From the NCBI RefSeq assembly GCF_030263935.1, contig NZ_CP127162.1, positions 92,501 through 140,000 on the forward strand: DNA of 47,500 nt, read 5' to 3'. Positions 39,694 to 47,500 of the stretch are shown piece after piece (the stretch's first letter is position 1; the number at the start of each line of letters is the position of its first letter). The notes beneath the pieces are model-generated. The model was given only the letters and a program-made list of their open reading frames with translations, had not been told where the DNA came from and did not search any database. The DNA comes from Paenibacillus polygoni. GTDB taxonomy: Bacteria > Bacillota > Bacilli > Paenibacillales > Paenibacillaceae. The position numbers and the translations under genes were made by a program.

Positions 39694-40548
39694 ATGCCAT
39701 TAGTATCTATGACAGACATGTTGAACAAAGCACTTGAAGGTAAATATGCAGTTGGTCAATTTAACATCAATAACCTTGAGTGGACTCAAGCAATCTTGGG
39801 TGCAGCTGAACAAGAAAAATCTCCAGTAATTCTTGGTGTTTCTGAAGGTGCAGCTCGTCACATGGGCGGTTTCTATACCGTTGTAAAAATGGTGGAAGGT
39901 CTTATGCACGATATGAAAATCTCCGTGCCTGTAGCTATTCACCTGGACCATGGTTCCAGCTTTGATAAATGTAAAGAAGCGATTGACGCTGGTTTCACTT
40001 CCGTTATGATCGACGGATCTCACCATCCAATCGACGAGAACGTTCAAATCACAAAACAAGTGGTTGACTACGCTCATTCCAAAGGCGTTTCTGTTGAAGC
40101 AGAAGTTGGTATCGTTGGTGGACAAGAGGATGATGTTGTTGGTGAAGTAATGTACGCGAAACTTGACGATTGCCTTCGCATCGTTAACGAAACAGGTATC
40201 GATACACTTGCTCCAGCTCTTGGTTCTGTACACGGTCCTTACAAAGGTGAACCAAACCTTGGATTTAAAGAGATGGAAGAGATCTGCAACGCAGTTCACA
40301 CTCCACTTGTTCTTCATGGTGGTACAGGTATTCCTGAGCACGACATCAAAAAAGCGATCTCTTTGGGTACATCCAAAATCAATGTAAACACAGAGAACCA
40401 AATCGCATTCGCTAAAGTTGTTCGCGAAGTTCTTGCTGCAAAACCAGATGCTTACGATCCACGTACGTTCATCCAACCAGGACGTGAAGCAATCAAAGAA
40501 ACAGTTATTGGAAAAATCCGTGAGTTTGGTTCCAACAACAAAGCATAA
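39694..40548 (+). CDS. fbaA: Class II fructose-1,6-bisphosphate aldolase
   Basis: Cleaves fructose 1,6-bisphosphate in glycolysis and runs in reverse for gluconeogenesis. The 284-residue zinc aldolase has [11 protein letters not shown] with the catalytic Asp and zinc His, the [14 protein letters not shown] segment, and the [28 protein letters not shown] phosphate-binding end. Start ATG 39694 follows AGGAGG. Codon use is strongly biased towards the common set (GTT, CTT, GAA), as expected of a highly expressed gene. Confidence 0.97.
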   Translation: MPLVSMTDMLNKALEGKYAVGQFNINNLEWTQAILGAAEQEKSPVILGVSEGAARHMGGFYTVVKMVEGLMHDMKISVPVAIHLDHGSSFDKCKEAIDAGFTSVMIDGSHHPIDENVQITKQVVDYAHSKGVSVEAEVGIVGGQEDDVVGEVMYAKLDDCLRIVNETGIDTLAPALGSVHGPYKGEPNLGFKEMEEICNAVHTPLVLHGGTGIPEHDIKKAISLGTSKINVNTENQIAFAKVVREVLAAKPDAYDPRTFIQPGREAIKETVIGKIREFGSNNKA

Positions 40549-40580
40549 GATTGCTCTTTAATTAATAAATATAGATATTA

Positions 40581-40620
40581 ATGGAAACACACCGCTTAGT
40601 CGGTGTGTTTCCATTTTTAA
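40581..40620 (+). terminator. Rho-independent terminator after fbaA
   Basis: TGGAAACACACCG and CGGTGTGTTTCCA pair perfectly, followed by TTTTT. Confidence 0.93.
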
Positions 40621-40647
40621 TACAATTTTTAATTCGTGATTAGGATA

Positions 40648-40656
40648 TGTTATACT
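40648..40656 (+). promoter_or_regulatory. Possible extended -10 promoter of murA
   Basis: TG-T-TATACT at 40648-40656, ~65 bases before the start codon; no good -35 is visible. Confidence 0.45.
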
Positions 40657-40719
40657 AACTTTGCCAATTAGAACTATTTTTTTCGGCTAGAAGTGATTTC
40701 TAGGGGGACCCTTTACCTT

Positions 40720-41973
40720 ATGGAAAAATTAATGATTAGTGGTGGACGTCCACTCCAAGGTACCGTTACAATCAGCGGTGCTAAAAACAGTGCGATTGCA
40801 CTGATTCCGGCAGCGATTTTAGCCGAATCAGAAGTTATACTTGATAATTTACCTTTACTCAGTGATGTTGCCGTTTATTCCGAAATTCTTGAAGAACTTG
40901 GTGCAAATGTGTCATGGGAAGGCAACCAGATGAGAATTGATCCTACACACATTATCTCGCTGCCGATGCCTAATGGTCCCGTTAAAAAACTTCGTGCTTC
41001 CTACTATATGATGGGAGCGATGCTTGGTCGTTTTAAGGAAGCGGTTATTGGACTTCCTGGAGGATGTAACTTTGAGCCACGGCCAATTGACCAACATATC
41101 AAGGGGTTTGAAGCTCTGGGCGCTACAGTTACTAATGAGCATGGAGCTATTCATCTTCATGCCAAGGAATTAAAAGGCGCTAAGATCTATTTGGACGTTG
41201 TTAGTGTAGGGGCAACTATTAATATTATGCTTGCGGCCACTCGTGCCAAAGGCTCTACAATTATCGAAAATGCGGCCAAAGAGCCTGAGATTATAGATGT
41301 AGCAACACTTTTGAACTCTATGGGTGCTTCGATTAAGGGAGCAGGTACAGAGACGATCCGAATTGAAGGCAAGTCGGAACTTCGGGGCTGCCGTCATTCT
41401 ATTATCCCTGACCGTATTCAAGCTGGAACTTATATGATCGCGGCAGCAGCGACACGTGGAAATGTTCTTATTGACAATGTCATTCCTAAACATCTGGAAG
41501 CTTTAACAGCCAAGCTGATTGAGATGGGTGTTGGGATTGAGGAACTAGATGAGAGCATTCGAGTTATTGGAAAAGAAAAATATGAGAGCATTGATGTTAA
41601 GGCGCTTGTTTATCCAGGCTTCGCAACGGACTTGCAATCACCAATGACGAGTCTGCTGACGCAGGCAGAGGGAGTCAGCGTGCTGAGCGACTTTGTATAT
41701 AGCAACCGCTTCAAACATGTTCCTGAACTCGCCCGAATGGGTGCGAAGATTCGAGTTGAGGGGCGCTCTGCCATAATAGAAGGACACCCGCTTAATGCAG
41801 CGAAAGTAAAAGCAACAGATTTACGTGCCGGTGCTGCGTTAGTTATTGCTGGACTGACTGTGAGTGAAGGAATAACAGAAGTGACCGGGGTAGAGTTTAT
41901 TGATCGGGGTTATGATCATCTAGTTACCAACTTGAGAGAGCTTGGTGCTGACGTTTGGCGACAGAATGACTAA
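40720..41973 (+). CDS. murA: UDP-N-acetylglucosamine 1-carboxyvinyltransferase
   Basis: MurA adds enolpyruvate from PEP to UDP-GlcNAc, the first committed step of peptidoglycan synthesis and the fosfomycin target. The 417-residue two-domain protein has K22-N23 in SGAKNSA and the active-site Cys116 in [14 protein letters not shown], so it should be fosfomycin-sensitive in principle. By position (between fbaA and rho) it corresponds to the second B. subtilis paralogue (murAB/murZ). The start is ATG 40720 with a GGGGGA site 12 bases upstream; a GTG at 40693 precedes that site. Confidence 0.95.
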   Translation: MEKLMISGGRPLQGTVTISGAKNSAIALIPAAILAESEVILDNLPLLSDVAVYSEILEELGANVSWEGNQMRIDPTHIISLPMPNGPVKKLRASYYMMGAMLGRFKEAVIGLPGGCNFEPRPIDQHIKGFEALGATVTNEHGAIHLHAKELKGAKIYLDVVSVGATINIMLAATRAKGSTIIENAAKEPEIIDVATLLNSMGASIKGAGTETIRIEGKSELRGCRHSIIPDRIQAGTYMIAAAATRGNVLIDNVIPKHLEALTAKLIEMGVGIEELDESIRVIGKEKYESIDVKALVYPGFATDLQSPMTSLLTQAEGVSVLSDFVYSNRFKHVPELARMGAKIRVEGRSAIIEGHPLNAAKVKATDLRAGAALVIAGLTVSEGITEVTGVEFIDRGYDHLVTNLRELGADVWRQND

Positions 41974-42110
41974 GAAATGATTCTTGTTTTCATAAGGGGT
42001 ATAAAACTTGTGTAAGAAGTAGATCTTCGGTTGAATATCCCTTGTGAAAATGGGTAAACCTATTTTATAGATTTGTTTATTACAGTGTATGAAAGCGCGG
42101 AACATATCAT

Positions 42111-42140
42111 TTGCAATATACAGGGTATTTTCCGTACAAT
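42111..42140 (+). promoter_or_regulatory. Predicted promoter of rho
   Basis: TTGCAA (42111-42116) and TACAAT (42135-42140) are spaced by 18 bases. The leader would be ~100 bases. The rest of the 276-base murA-rho gap shows nothing I can name. Confidence 0.55.
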
Positions 42141-42249
42141 GGAGAGGAAGAGCATCTGAATGCAATTCATGAGCTTATAATACAAGGCTGCACTGTCAGC
42201 TGTTCTCCTTACAACGAACGGACTTAATAATTGAATAGGTGGTTATTTT

Positions 42250-43566
42250 ATGGATCTACAAATTTCTGATCTGGAGGTAATGAAGCTAACTGATTTGTAC
42301 AAGTTAGCAAAGAAGTACCAGATCCCTTATTATGGGCAGCTCAAGAAGAAGGAACTCGTTTTCGCTATTCTTCGTGCACAAGCAGAACAAAGCGGACTTA
42401 TGTTTATGGAAGGTGTTCTAGAAATTCTGCCTGAAGGTTATGGTTTCCTTCGCCCGATCAACTATTTGCCAAGTAAAGAAGATATTTATATTTCTGCTTC
42501 ACAAATTCGTAAGTTTGATTTAAGGACAGGAGATCTTGTATCAGGTAAATGTCGAACTCCTAAAGAAAATGAGCGATATTTTGGGCTATTGCAAGTCAAC
42601 GCTGTTAATGGTCAAAGTCCTGATCTTGCCGCAGAAAGACTCCATTTTCCAGCCTTAACTCCTCTATATCCACAGAAAAAGCTAACGCTTGAAACATCCC
42701 CGACGAATTTATCTACCCGAATTATGGATGTGCTTGCTCCCGTAGGATTGGGACAGCGCGGTCTTATCGTTGCTCCACCCAAAGCGGGTAAAACGCTTCT
42801 TCTGAAAGAGATCGCAAACAGTATTTCAACCAACAATCCGGAAATCGAATTATTTGTATTACTGATTGATGAACGTCCTGAAGAAGTAACGGATATGCAG
42901 CGCTCTGTAAAAGGGGAAGTAGTAGCATCTACATTTGATGAACTGCCGGAAAATCATATTAAAGTAGCTGAACTTGTACTTGAGCGTGCTTTACGTTTAG
43001 TAGAAGCTAAAAAGGATGTCGTCATTCTTTTAGATAGTATCACCCGCCTTGCGCGTGCATACAACCTGGTCATTCCTCCTTCTGGACGAACACTCAGCGG
43101 CGGTATTGACCCCGCAGCATTCCATCGTCCTAAACGGTTCTTCGGTTCGGCTCGTAACGTAGAAGAGGGTGGAAGTTTAACGATTTTGGCTACCGCTCTG
43201 ATTGATACAGGCTCCCGGATGGATGATATTATTTATGAAGAGTTTAAGGGTACGGGCAATATGGAGCTTCACTTGGACCGCAAACTTGCGGAACGCCGTA
43301 TTTTCCCAGCCATTGATATTCGTCGTTCTGGTACACGCCGTGAAGAAGTTCTCCTTAGCAAAGAAGAACTCGATGCAATCTGGGCTGTACGTAAAAATAT
43401 GAACGAGAGCCATGACTTTGTGGAAGGTTTCCTCAAAAAGCTGCGTAATACCAAGACCAATACAGAATTCCTGGCTTCACTGGATACAGCAGGTCAGAAT
43501 ACGAATACAGGAAGCAGTGCACCACGCCGATCAAACCGTACAACAACAGCTTCTGCGACAACGTAA
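42250..43566 (+). CDS. rho: Transcription termination factor Rho
   Basis: Hexameric RNA helicase that releases RNA polymerase from untranslated transcripts. The 438-residue protein has the N-terminal helical and cold-shock-like RNA-binding domain (about 1-125, GYGFLRP). The ATPase core carries Walker A in APPKAGKT (175-182, K181), Walker B VILLDSIT, the Q/R-loop region and the RSGTRREE arginine finger. The C-terminus has a ~20-residue Asn/Thr/Arg-rich low-complexity tail after the conserved core. Start ATG 42250 after an AGGTGG site. Confidence 0.96.
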   Translation: MDLQISDLEVMKLTDLYKLAKKYQIPYYGQLKKKELVFAILRAQAEQSGLMFMEGVLEILPEGYGFLRPINYLPSKEDIYISASQIRKFDLRTGDLVSGKCRTPKENERYFGLLQVNAVNGQSPDLAAERLHFPALTPLYPQKKLTLETSPTNLSTRIMDVLAPVGLGQRGLIVAPPKAGKTLLLKEIANSISTNNPEIELFVLLIDERPEEVTDMQRSVKGEVVASTFDELPENHIKVAELVLERALRLVEAKKDVVILLDSITRLARAYNLVIPPSGRTLSGGIDPAAFHRPKRFFGSARNVEEGGSLTILATALIDTGSRMDDIIYEEFKGTGNMELHLDRKLAERRIFPAIDIRRSGTRREEVLLSKEELDAIWAVRKNMNESHDFVEGFLKKLRNTKTNTEFLASLDTAGQNTNTGSSAPRRSNRTTTASATT

Positions 43567-43581
43567 ATTTGGGAAAAAGTA

Positions 43582-43610
43582 TTGCATTTGTAAAATGTAC
43601 ATGCTATAAT
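43582..43610 (+). promoter_or_regulatory. Strong promoter of rpmE
   Basis: TTGCAT (43582-43587), 17 bases, and TATAAT (43605-43610) with TG one base upstream (extended -10). No terminator separates rho from rpmE, so this promoter lets rpmE be expressed at its own level. Confidence 0.75.
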
Positions 43611-43673
43611 TTACTTTGTGTTCTTAATAACTCTGGATCCGCATGAGGTTCAGGGCAAGAAGAGGTGAAAGTC

Positions 43674-43871
43674 ATGAATGAAGCGATTCAACCAAAATAT
43701 CACGTAACTACTGCAACTTGCGCTTGTGGTAACACATTTGAAACGGGTTCTGTTAAAGAATCTTTGCGTGTAGAGGTATGCTCCGCATGTCACCCGTTCT
43801 TCACTGGTAAACAGAAATTCCTGGATGCTGGTGGTCGTGTTGATAGATTTAAGAAAAAATACGGTATGTAA
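43674..43871 (+). CDS. rpmE: 50S ribosomal protein L31, zinc-binding form
   Basis: A 65-residue L31 with four cysteines (C16, C18, C36, C39 in TCACG and CSACH) that bind zinc, so this is the zinc-dependent form rather than the zinc-free RpmE2/YtiA type. The [25 protein letters not shown] end is the family signature. Start ATG 43674 behind AAGAGGTG; a GTG at 43665 lies within that site. Confidence 0.96.
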   Translation: MNEAIQPKYHVTTATCACGNTFETGSVKESLRVEVCSACHPFFTGKQKFLDAGGRVDRFKKKYGM

Positions 43872-43877
43872 TTTTGA

Positions 43878-43917
43878 TATGAGGCTTGCGTTTATACGCT
43901 GGCCTCATTTTTGTTTT
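43878..43917 (+). terminator. Rho-independent terminator after rpmE
   Basis: ATGAGGC-TTGCGT and ACGCTG-GCCTCAT form the stem, with TTTTTGTTTT. Confidence 0.9.
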
Positions 43918-43954
43918 CGGCAGAGAAGTAAATACTGGAACAGTCCATATTTGG

Positions 43955-43983
43955 TTGCAATTTTGCTTTTTTTGCGATATAAT
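43955..43983 (+). promoter_or_regulatory. Strong promoter of the SRP RNA gene
   Basis: TTGCAA (43955-43960), a 17-base spacer and TATAAT (43978-43983); transcription would start at ~43990, the RNA 5' end. Confidence 0.8.
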
Positions 43984-43990
43984 TGTTTTC

Positions 43991-44262
43991 ACCGTGCTAG
44001 ATGGGGAGGTAGCGGTGCCCTGTAACTCGCAATCCGCTGTAGCGAGGTTGAATTCCTGTTAGAGGTTTTGTCGATGTGAGGTTTGGTCTCTGCATGCAAT
44101 GTTGACGGCTGGGTCCTCCGCAATGAGTACTTGTGAACTTGGTCAGGTCCGGAAGGAAGCAGCCATAAGCAAGACCACTCTTGTGCCGGAGGGGTGCCTA
44201 ACCCGAGTTGTTATGCAGGGGTGCCGCTTGGATCGCAATTATCGATAACAGGTGCACGGTTC
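43991..44262 (+). ncRNA. ffs: Signal recognition particle RNA (long, Bacillus-type scRNA)
   Basis: A ~270-base SRP RNA with both Alu and S domains. The 5' part has the Alu-type GGGGAGGTAGCGGTGCCCTGTA-like folds. The S domain has the conserved GTCAGGTCCGGAAGGAAGCAGC apex that binds Ffh. The 5' ACCGTGC pairs with the terminal GCACGGT at ~44254-44260. It targets membrane and secreted proteins with Ffh. dnaX follows, as in B. subtilis. Confidence 0.95.
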
Positions 44263-44312
44263 TATTTTTATAAAAAGCATTGAAGAAATGTGTTATATAG
44301 AGAAAAACGGAC

Positions 44313-44343
44313 ATCTTTGCATATATTTGCAAGGATTTTTTTG
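44313..44343 (+). terminator. Terminator between SRP RNA and dnaX
   Basis: ATCTTTGCA (44313-44321) and TGCAAGGAT (44328-44336) form a 9-bp stem with one GT pair, then TTTTTTT. Confidence 0.8.
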
Positions 44344-44395
44344 TTTTATAGGGTTCAAAAGGAAAGGCTAATTTATACGCGGCTGCTTTTTAAAG

Positions 44396-44424
44396 TTTTG
44401 ATTGAGCAGGGAATATAGTATAAT
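44396..44424 (+). promoter_or_regulatory. Predicted promoter of dnaX-ebfC-recR
   Basis: TTTTGA (44396-44401) and a perfect TATAAT (44419-44424) with a 17-base spacer; transcription would start ~40 bases before dnaX. Confidence 0.55.
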
Positions 44425-44473
44425 GAAGCCACGACAAAAGGTCACGAGACATGTGGAAAGAGGGTAAAGCACA

Positions 44474-46207
44474 GTGGAACATATTGCGTTGTACCGTGCT
44501 TGGCGGCCTCAGTCGTTTCAAGACATGGTTGGACAACAGCATATTATTCAGACCTTACAGAATGCCATTCGTGAACAGCGGATTTCTCATGCGTATTTAT
44601 TCAGTGGTCCACGAGGAACAGGGAAGACAAGTGCGGCCAAAATTTTGGCCAAAGCTGTTAACTGTGAACGTGGCCCAAGCACTGAGCCGTGCAATGAATG
44701 TGAAGCGTGCCTTCGAATTACATCTGGAGCAGTAATGGATGTTCAAGAGATTGACGCGGCCTCTAACCGAGGGGTTGAAGAAATTCGTGATCTTCGCGAA
44801 AAAGTAAAGTATGCTCCAACAGAGGTACGTCATAAAGTGTACATTATTGATGAGGTACACATGCTGACGACAGAAGCATTTAATGCACTTCTTAAAACGC
44901 TTGAAGAACCGCCGCCGCACGTGATGTTTATTTTAGCAACAACAGAGCCTCACAGACTTCCTGCAACGATTATCTCTCGCTGTCAGCGGTTTGATTTTCG
45001 CCGAGTTTCGCTGGAGGAACAGACAGAGCGACTTGCTTTAATCTGTAAAGAAGAGGAGATTACTGCCGAGGAAGAGGCACTTCAGTATATTGCTCGTCTT
45101 TCGGACGGGGGTATGCGGGATGCGCTGAGTATTCTTGACCAAGTATCTTCTTTTACAGGAGGACAAGTGACTTACCGTCAAACGCTGGATATGACCGGCG
45201 GCTTGCCAGCAGAGCAGTTTAGTAAGCTAGCTCATTTTCTTCTAAAGGGAGAAGTGGGTGAGGTGCTGCAGACGGTAGAGCAGTTTATGCAAGAAGGAAA
45301 AAGCGCGGATAAGAGTATGGAGAATCTTCTTTATTATTTCCGAGATCTTCTCCTGATCAAAATGGTTCCGAATGCGGAACATATGACGGATCGTCTGCTT
45401 GACCCTTCCTCTTTTAAAGGTATGGCAGAGGCATTTTCGAGGGAACAACTTTTTTATATTATTGATACACTGAATCGTTATCAGAGCGAAATGAAATATG
45501 CGGCACAGCCGCAGACGTTGTTTGAAGTAGCGCTTCTAAAATTGTGTAGTCTTCCTAAGGGTGCAGGTGAGTCTGCTTCTGAGGCAGGAGGGGGCACTGC
45601 AGTAAGTTCTTCTGAGTTAACTGCAATGAAACGACAAATTGCAGAACTTGAGCAGAAACTTGAGAAAGCATTAAAGAATGGCGGTGTAGCGACTGCGAAC
45701 CAAAATTCAGCAGCTCCGGCTAGGTCTAACCGTCCTTCTGCTCCGAGATCCTCAGGGGTAGCCAAAATACCGCCTCATATGGATCAATATATTGCTGAGA
45801 AGGATAGTGCAGAATTCACTGATATCAGCAAAAAGTGGAGTCAAATCCTCCAGCGTGTGAAAGAGGAAAAAGTGACAGTCCACGCCTGGTTTGTGGATGG
45901 AGAACCTGTATCTGTTCTAAATGATGCTGTTCTTGTTGCTTTTAAGAATAACATTCACCGTGAAACAACAGAGAAACCAGCAAATAAACAAGTGATTGAG
46001 AGTGTTCTTGAGCAGGTGGTTGGAAGACCGCTTCGGCTTGTTACGATGCTGCAAAAAGACTGGCTCGCCGCGATTGAAGGTTCCTCTGATCCGAAAAAGG
46101 AAGAAGAGTTCACGCTTGAAATGGAACAGGTGGATGGAAAAAAGGAGCCTTGGATTGACGAGGCGCTTGAGCTTTTTGGTGAGAAATTGGTTATCATTAA
46201 AGAATGA
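44474..46207 (+). CDS. dnaX: DNA polymerase III subunit gamma/tau
   Basis: Clamp-loader ATPase and replisome organiser. The 577-residue protein has the AAA+ domain with Walker A GPRGTGKT (45-52), zinc cysteines C64, C73, C76 and C79, Walker B DEVHML and sensor SRC. The clamp-loader collar follows, then a Ser/Ala/Pro-rich linker (about 380-440) and a C-terminal tau domain. Start GTG 44474 after AAGAGGG. I saw no obvious programmed frameshift site. It leads the dnaX-ebfC-recR operon. Confidence 0.96.
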   Translation: MEHIALYRAWRPQSFQDMVGQQHIIQTLQNAIREQRISHAYLFSGPRGTGKTSAAKILAKAVNCERGPSTEPCNECEACLRITSGAVMDVQEIDAASNRGVEEIRDLREKVKYAPTEVRHKVYIIDEVHMLTTEAFNALLKTLEEPPPHVMFILATTEPHRLPATIISRCQRFDFRRVSLEEQTERLALICKEEEITAEEEALQYIARLSDGGMRDALSILDQVSSFTGGQVTYRQTLDMTGGLPAEQFSKLAHFLLKGEVGEVLQTVEQFMQEGKSADKSMENLLYYFRDLLLIKMVPNAEHMTDRLLDPSSFKGMAEAFSREQLFYIIDTLNRYQSEMKYAAQPQTLFEVALLKLCSLPKGAGESASEAGGGTAVSSSELTAMKRQIAELEQKLEKALKNGGVATANQNSAAPARSNRPSAPRSSGVAKIPPHMDQYIAEKDSAEFTDISKKWSQILQRVKEEKVTVHAWFVDGEPVSVLNDAVLVAFKNNIHRETTEKPANKQVIESVLEQVVGRPLRLVTMLQKDWLAAIEGSSDPKKEEEFTLEMEQVDGKKEPWIDEALELFGEKLVIIKE

Positions 46208-46248
46208 AACTTTAAATCAAATAAAACTCAATTAGGAGATGATGAACG

Positions 46249-46560
46249 ATGAATAACATGAACCAAATGATGAAGCAAGTGAAGAAGATGCAAGAGCAAA
46301 TGCTGAAAGCTCAAGAAGAGCTTGGAACAAAAACAGTAGTGGGTACCTCTGGTGGCGGTGTAGTCACTGCAGAAGTTAACGGTCATAAAAAACTGACTTC
46401 CATCACAATTAAACCAGAAGCTGTAGATCCAGAAGACGTAGAAATGCTGCAAGATCTAGTTATGGCTGCAGTAAATGATGCAATGACTAAAGCTGATGAG
46501 TTGGCTAACCAAGATATGGGTAAATTCACAAACGGCATGAAAATCCCTGGCTTGTTCTAA
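46249..46560 (+). CDS. ebfC: YbaB/EbfC family nucleoid-associated protein
   Basis: A 103-residue DNA-binding protein of the YbaB/EbfC family (YaaK in B. subtilis). It has Met/Gln/Lys-rich N-terminal helices ([24 protein letters not shown]), a central three-strand sheet with [20 protein letters not shown], and a C-terminal helix ending [15 protein letters not shown]. It forms dimers that bind DNA, and is nearly always between dnaX and recR. Start ATG 46249 after GGAGATGATG. Confidence 0.95.
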   Translation: MNNMNQMMKQVKKMQEQMLKAQEELGTKTVVGTSGGGVVTAEVNGHKKLTSITIKPEAVDPEDVEMLQDLVMAAVNDAMTKADELANQDMGKFTNGMKIPGLF

Positions 46561-46590
46561 ATTGAATTGATCTAGAAGGAGAATGTAATT

Positions 46591-47190
46591 TTGTATTATC
46601 CTGAACCGATCGCGAAACTTATAGATGCGTTTACTCGTCTGCCTGGCATTGGCCCCAAAACGGCGGCACGCCTAGCTTTTCATGTGCTGAAGATGAGCGA
46701 AGACGATGTAATTGATTTTGCTAAGGCACTGGTAAGTGTGAAGAGAAATCTTCATTACTGTTCGGTATGCTGTAACATTACAGATACAGATCCTTGCCGA
46801 ATATGCCAAGATAAATCCCGCGACCCTTCTGTCATTTGTGTAGTTCAGGACTCGAAAGACCTTGTGGCTATGGAACGGACAAAAGAATTCGATGGTTACT
46901 ATCATGTACTTCAAGGAGCCATCTCTCCTATGGAAGGAATCGGTCCCGACGATATCAAACTTAAAGAACTGCTTATGAGACTAAGTGATGAGCGGGTCAA
47001 AGAATTGATACTTGCAACCAATCCTAATATTGAAGGAGAGGCTACAGCGATGTATATCTCAAGGCTGGTTAAGCCTTTTGAAATTGTGGTGAGCCGGATT
47101 GCTCACGGACTTCCTGTGGGCGGCGATTTGGAGTATGCAGATGAAGTGACTTTGTCGAAGGCGCTTGAAGGACGGCGCCAGTTGCATTAG
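46591..47190 (+). CDS. recR: Recombination mediator RecR
   Basis: RecR acts with RecO and RecF to load RecA at gaps. The 199-residue protein has the helix-hairpin-helix ([15 protein letters not shown], 17-31), the zinc finger C57-x2-C60-x8-C69-x2-C72 and a Toprim domain (about 80-175). The C-terminal Walker-like [12 protein letters not shown] is present. The start is TTG 46591 after AAGGAG, giving the family N-terminus M-Y-Y-P-E-P-I. A terminator follows. Confidence 0.96.
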   Translation: MYYPEPIAKLIDAFTRLPGIGPKTAARLAFHVLKMSEDDVIDFAKALVSVKRNLHYCSVCCNITDTDPCRICQDKSRDPSVICVVQDSKDLVAMERTKEFDGYYHVLQGAISPMEGIGPDDIKLKELLMRLSDERVKELILATNPNIEGEATAMYISRLVKPFEIVVSRIAHGLPVGGDLEYADEVTLSKALEGRRQLH

Positions 47191-47218
47191 TGTACCGTGA
47201 ACTTAATATGATGAATTA

Positions 47219-47249
47219 TAAAAAAGCTCCCCAATGGGGAGCTTTTTTG
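47219..47249 (+). terminator. Rho-independent terminator after recR
   Basis: AAAAAGCTCCCC and GGGGAGCTTTTTT flank AAT; T run follows. Confidence 0.93.
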
Positions 47250-47415
47250 GTTCTAAGGTGATCTCTCCTGCGATATGAATGGAATAACGTTAGCTTTTTA
47301 CATAATTGCTTTGTTGAGAAGGACGAGCATTCATGGATCAGTCACTGTGTATCTGTTTCATTTCAATGTTTCTTGCTTCAAGAATGATATAAGGACAAGA
47401 GCGGGAGGGGTCATT

Positions 47416-47500
47416 ATGGTTAGTTGGATAAAGTCTATGAGATTTAAAAGCGGGAACTTGTTAAATGAAAGGGTAGAGATACAAAAGGAGATTTTCGAAG
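47416..47500 (+). CDS. Start of a small protein, probably YaaL/DUF2508 (partial)
   Basis: A gene cut by the window end. ATG 47416 lies behind a very good GGGAGGGG site. The visible 28 residues are basic and Ser-rich, then acidic (NERVEIQKEIFE), which would suit the start of a YaaL-type (DUF2508) helical protein, the usual gene after recR in Bacillales. Identification rests mainly on position. Confidence 0.55.
   Translation, partial: MVSWIKSMRFKSGNLLNERVEIQKEIFE

Overview
The window looks like the origin-proximal part of a spore-forming Firmicute chromosome, most likely Paenibacillus or a close relative. The evidence is an rRNA operon end followed by guaB-dacA-pdxS-pdxT-serS-tRNA-Ser, long purine-rich ribosome binding sites with many GTG and TTG starts, sporulation genes (spo0F, a small acid-soluble spore protein P, a KinA-type kinase), and a dnaX-ebfC-recR block beside a long Bacillus-type SRP RNA. 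Genus is an inference; no search was run. I see no phage, insertion sequence, CRISPR array or defence island.

Layout. 1-790: 3' end of 23S rRNA, 5S rRNA and a terminator. 790-1676: gene-free and AT-rich. 1677-8157: guaB, dacA, the pdxS-pdxT operon, serS behind a hairpin-rich leader, and tRNA-Ser(UGA). 8313-10134: an unrecognised small protein, sspP (49 codons) and a lipoprotein. 10212-10900: tadA (minus strand) beside a cluster of DnaA boxes. 11061-18350: an orphan sporulation-type histidine kinase, an RluF-type pseudouridine synthase, motA-motB, small metabolic genes, a cytochrome c, and a secreted NlpC/P60 hydrolase behind a c-di-AMP (ydaO-type) riboswitch. 18741-24303: a six-helix membrane protein with an M1 peptidase, ywhD, and a class A penicillin-binding protein. 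24488-30364: a Mrp Na+/H+ antiporter operon whose first gene is a fused mrpA-mrpB. 30671-43871: speE-speB, ywiB-argS, a subtilase, rpoE, pyrG with an attenuator leader, spo0F with a sigma-H promoter, fbaA, murA, rho and rpmE. 43991-47500: SRP RNA, dnaX, ebfC, recR and the start of a yaaL-like gene.

How it fits together. In B. subtilis the guaB...tadA-scr-dnaX-recR block lies on one side of oriC, while ywhD-speE-speB-argS-rpoE-pyrG-spo0F-fbaA-murA-rho-rpmE lies on the other. Here the second set is inserted between tadA and the SRP RNA gene. The genes are mostly housekeeping (nucleotide, vitamin B6, cell wall, translation, replication). The more interesting material is regulatory: several structured leaders (serS, speE, upstream of rpoE, pyrG, nlpC), the DnaA-box cluster, an 18-bp palindrome at the likely dacA start site, and a sigma-H site at spo0F. 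The strongest candidates for undescribed biology are the serS and speE leaders and the short terminated transcript ahead of rpoE.
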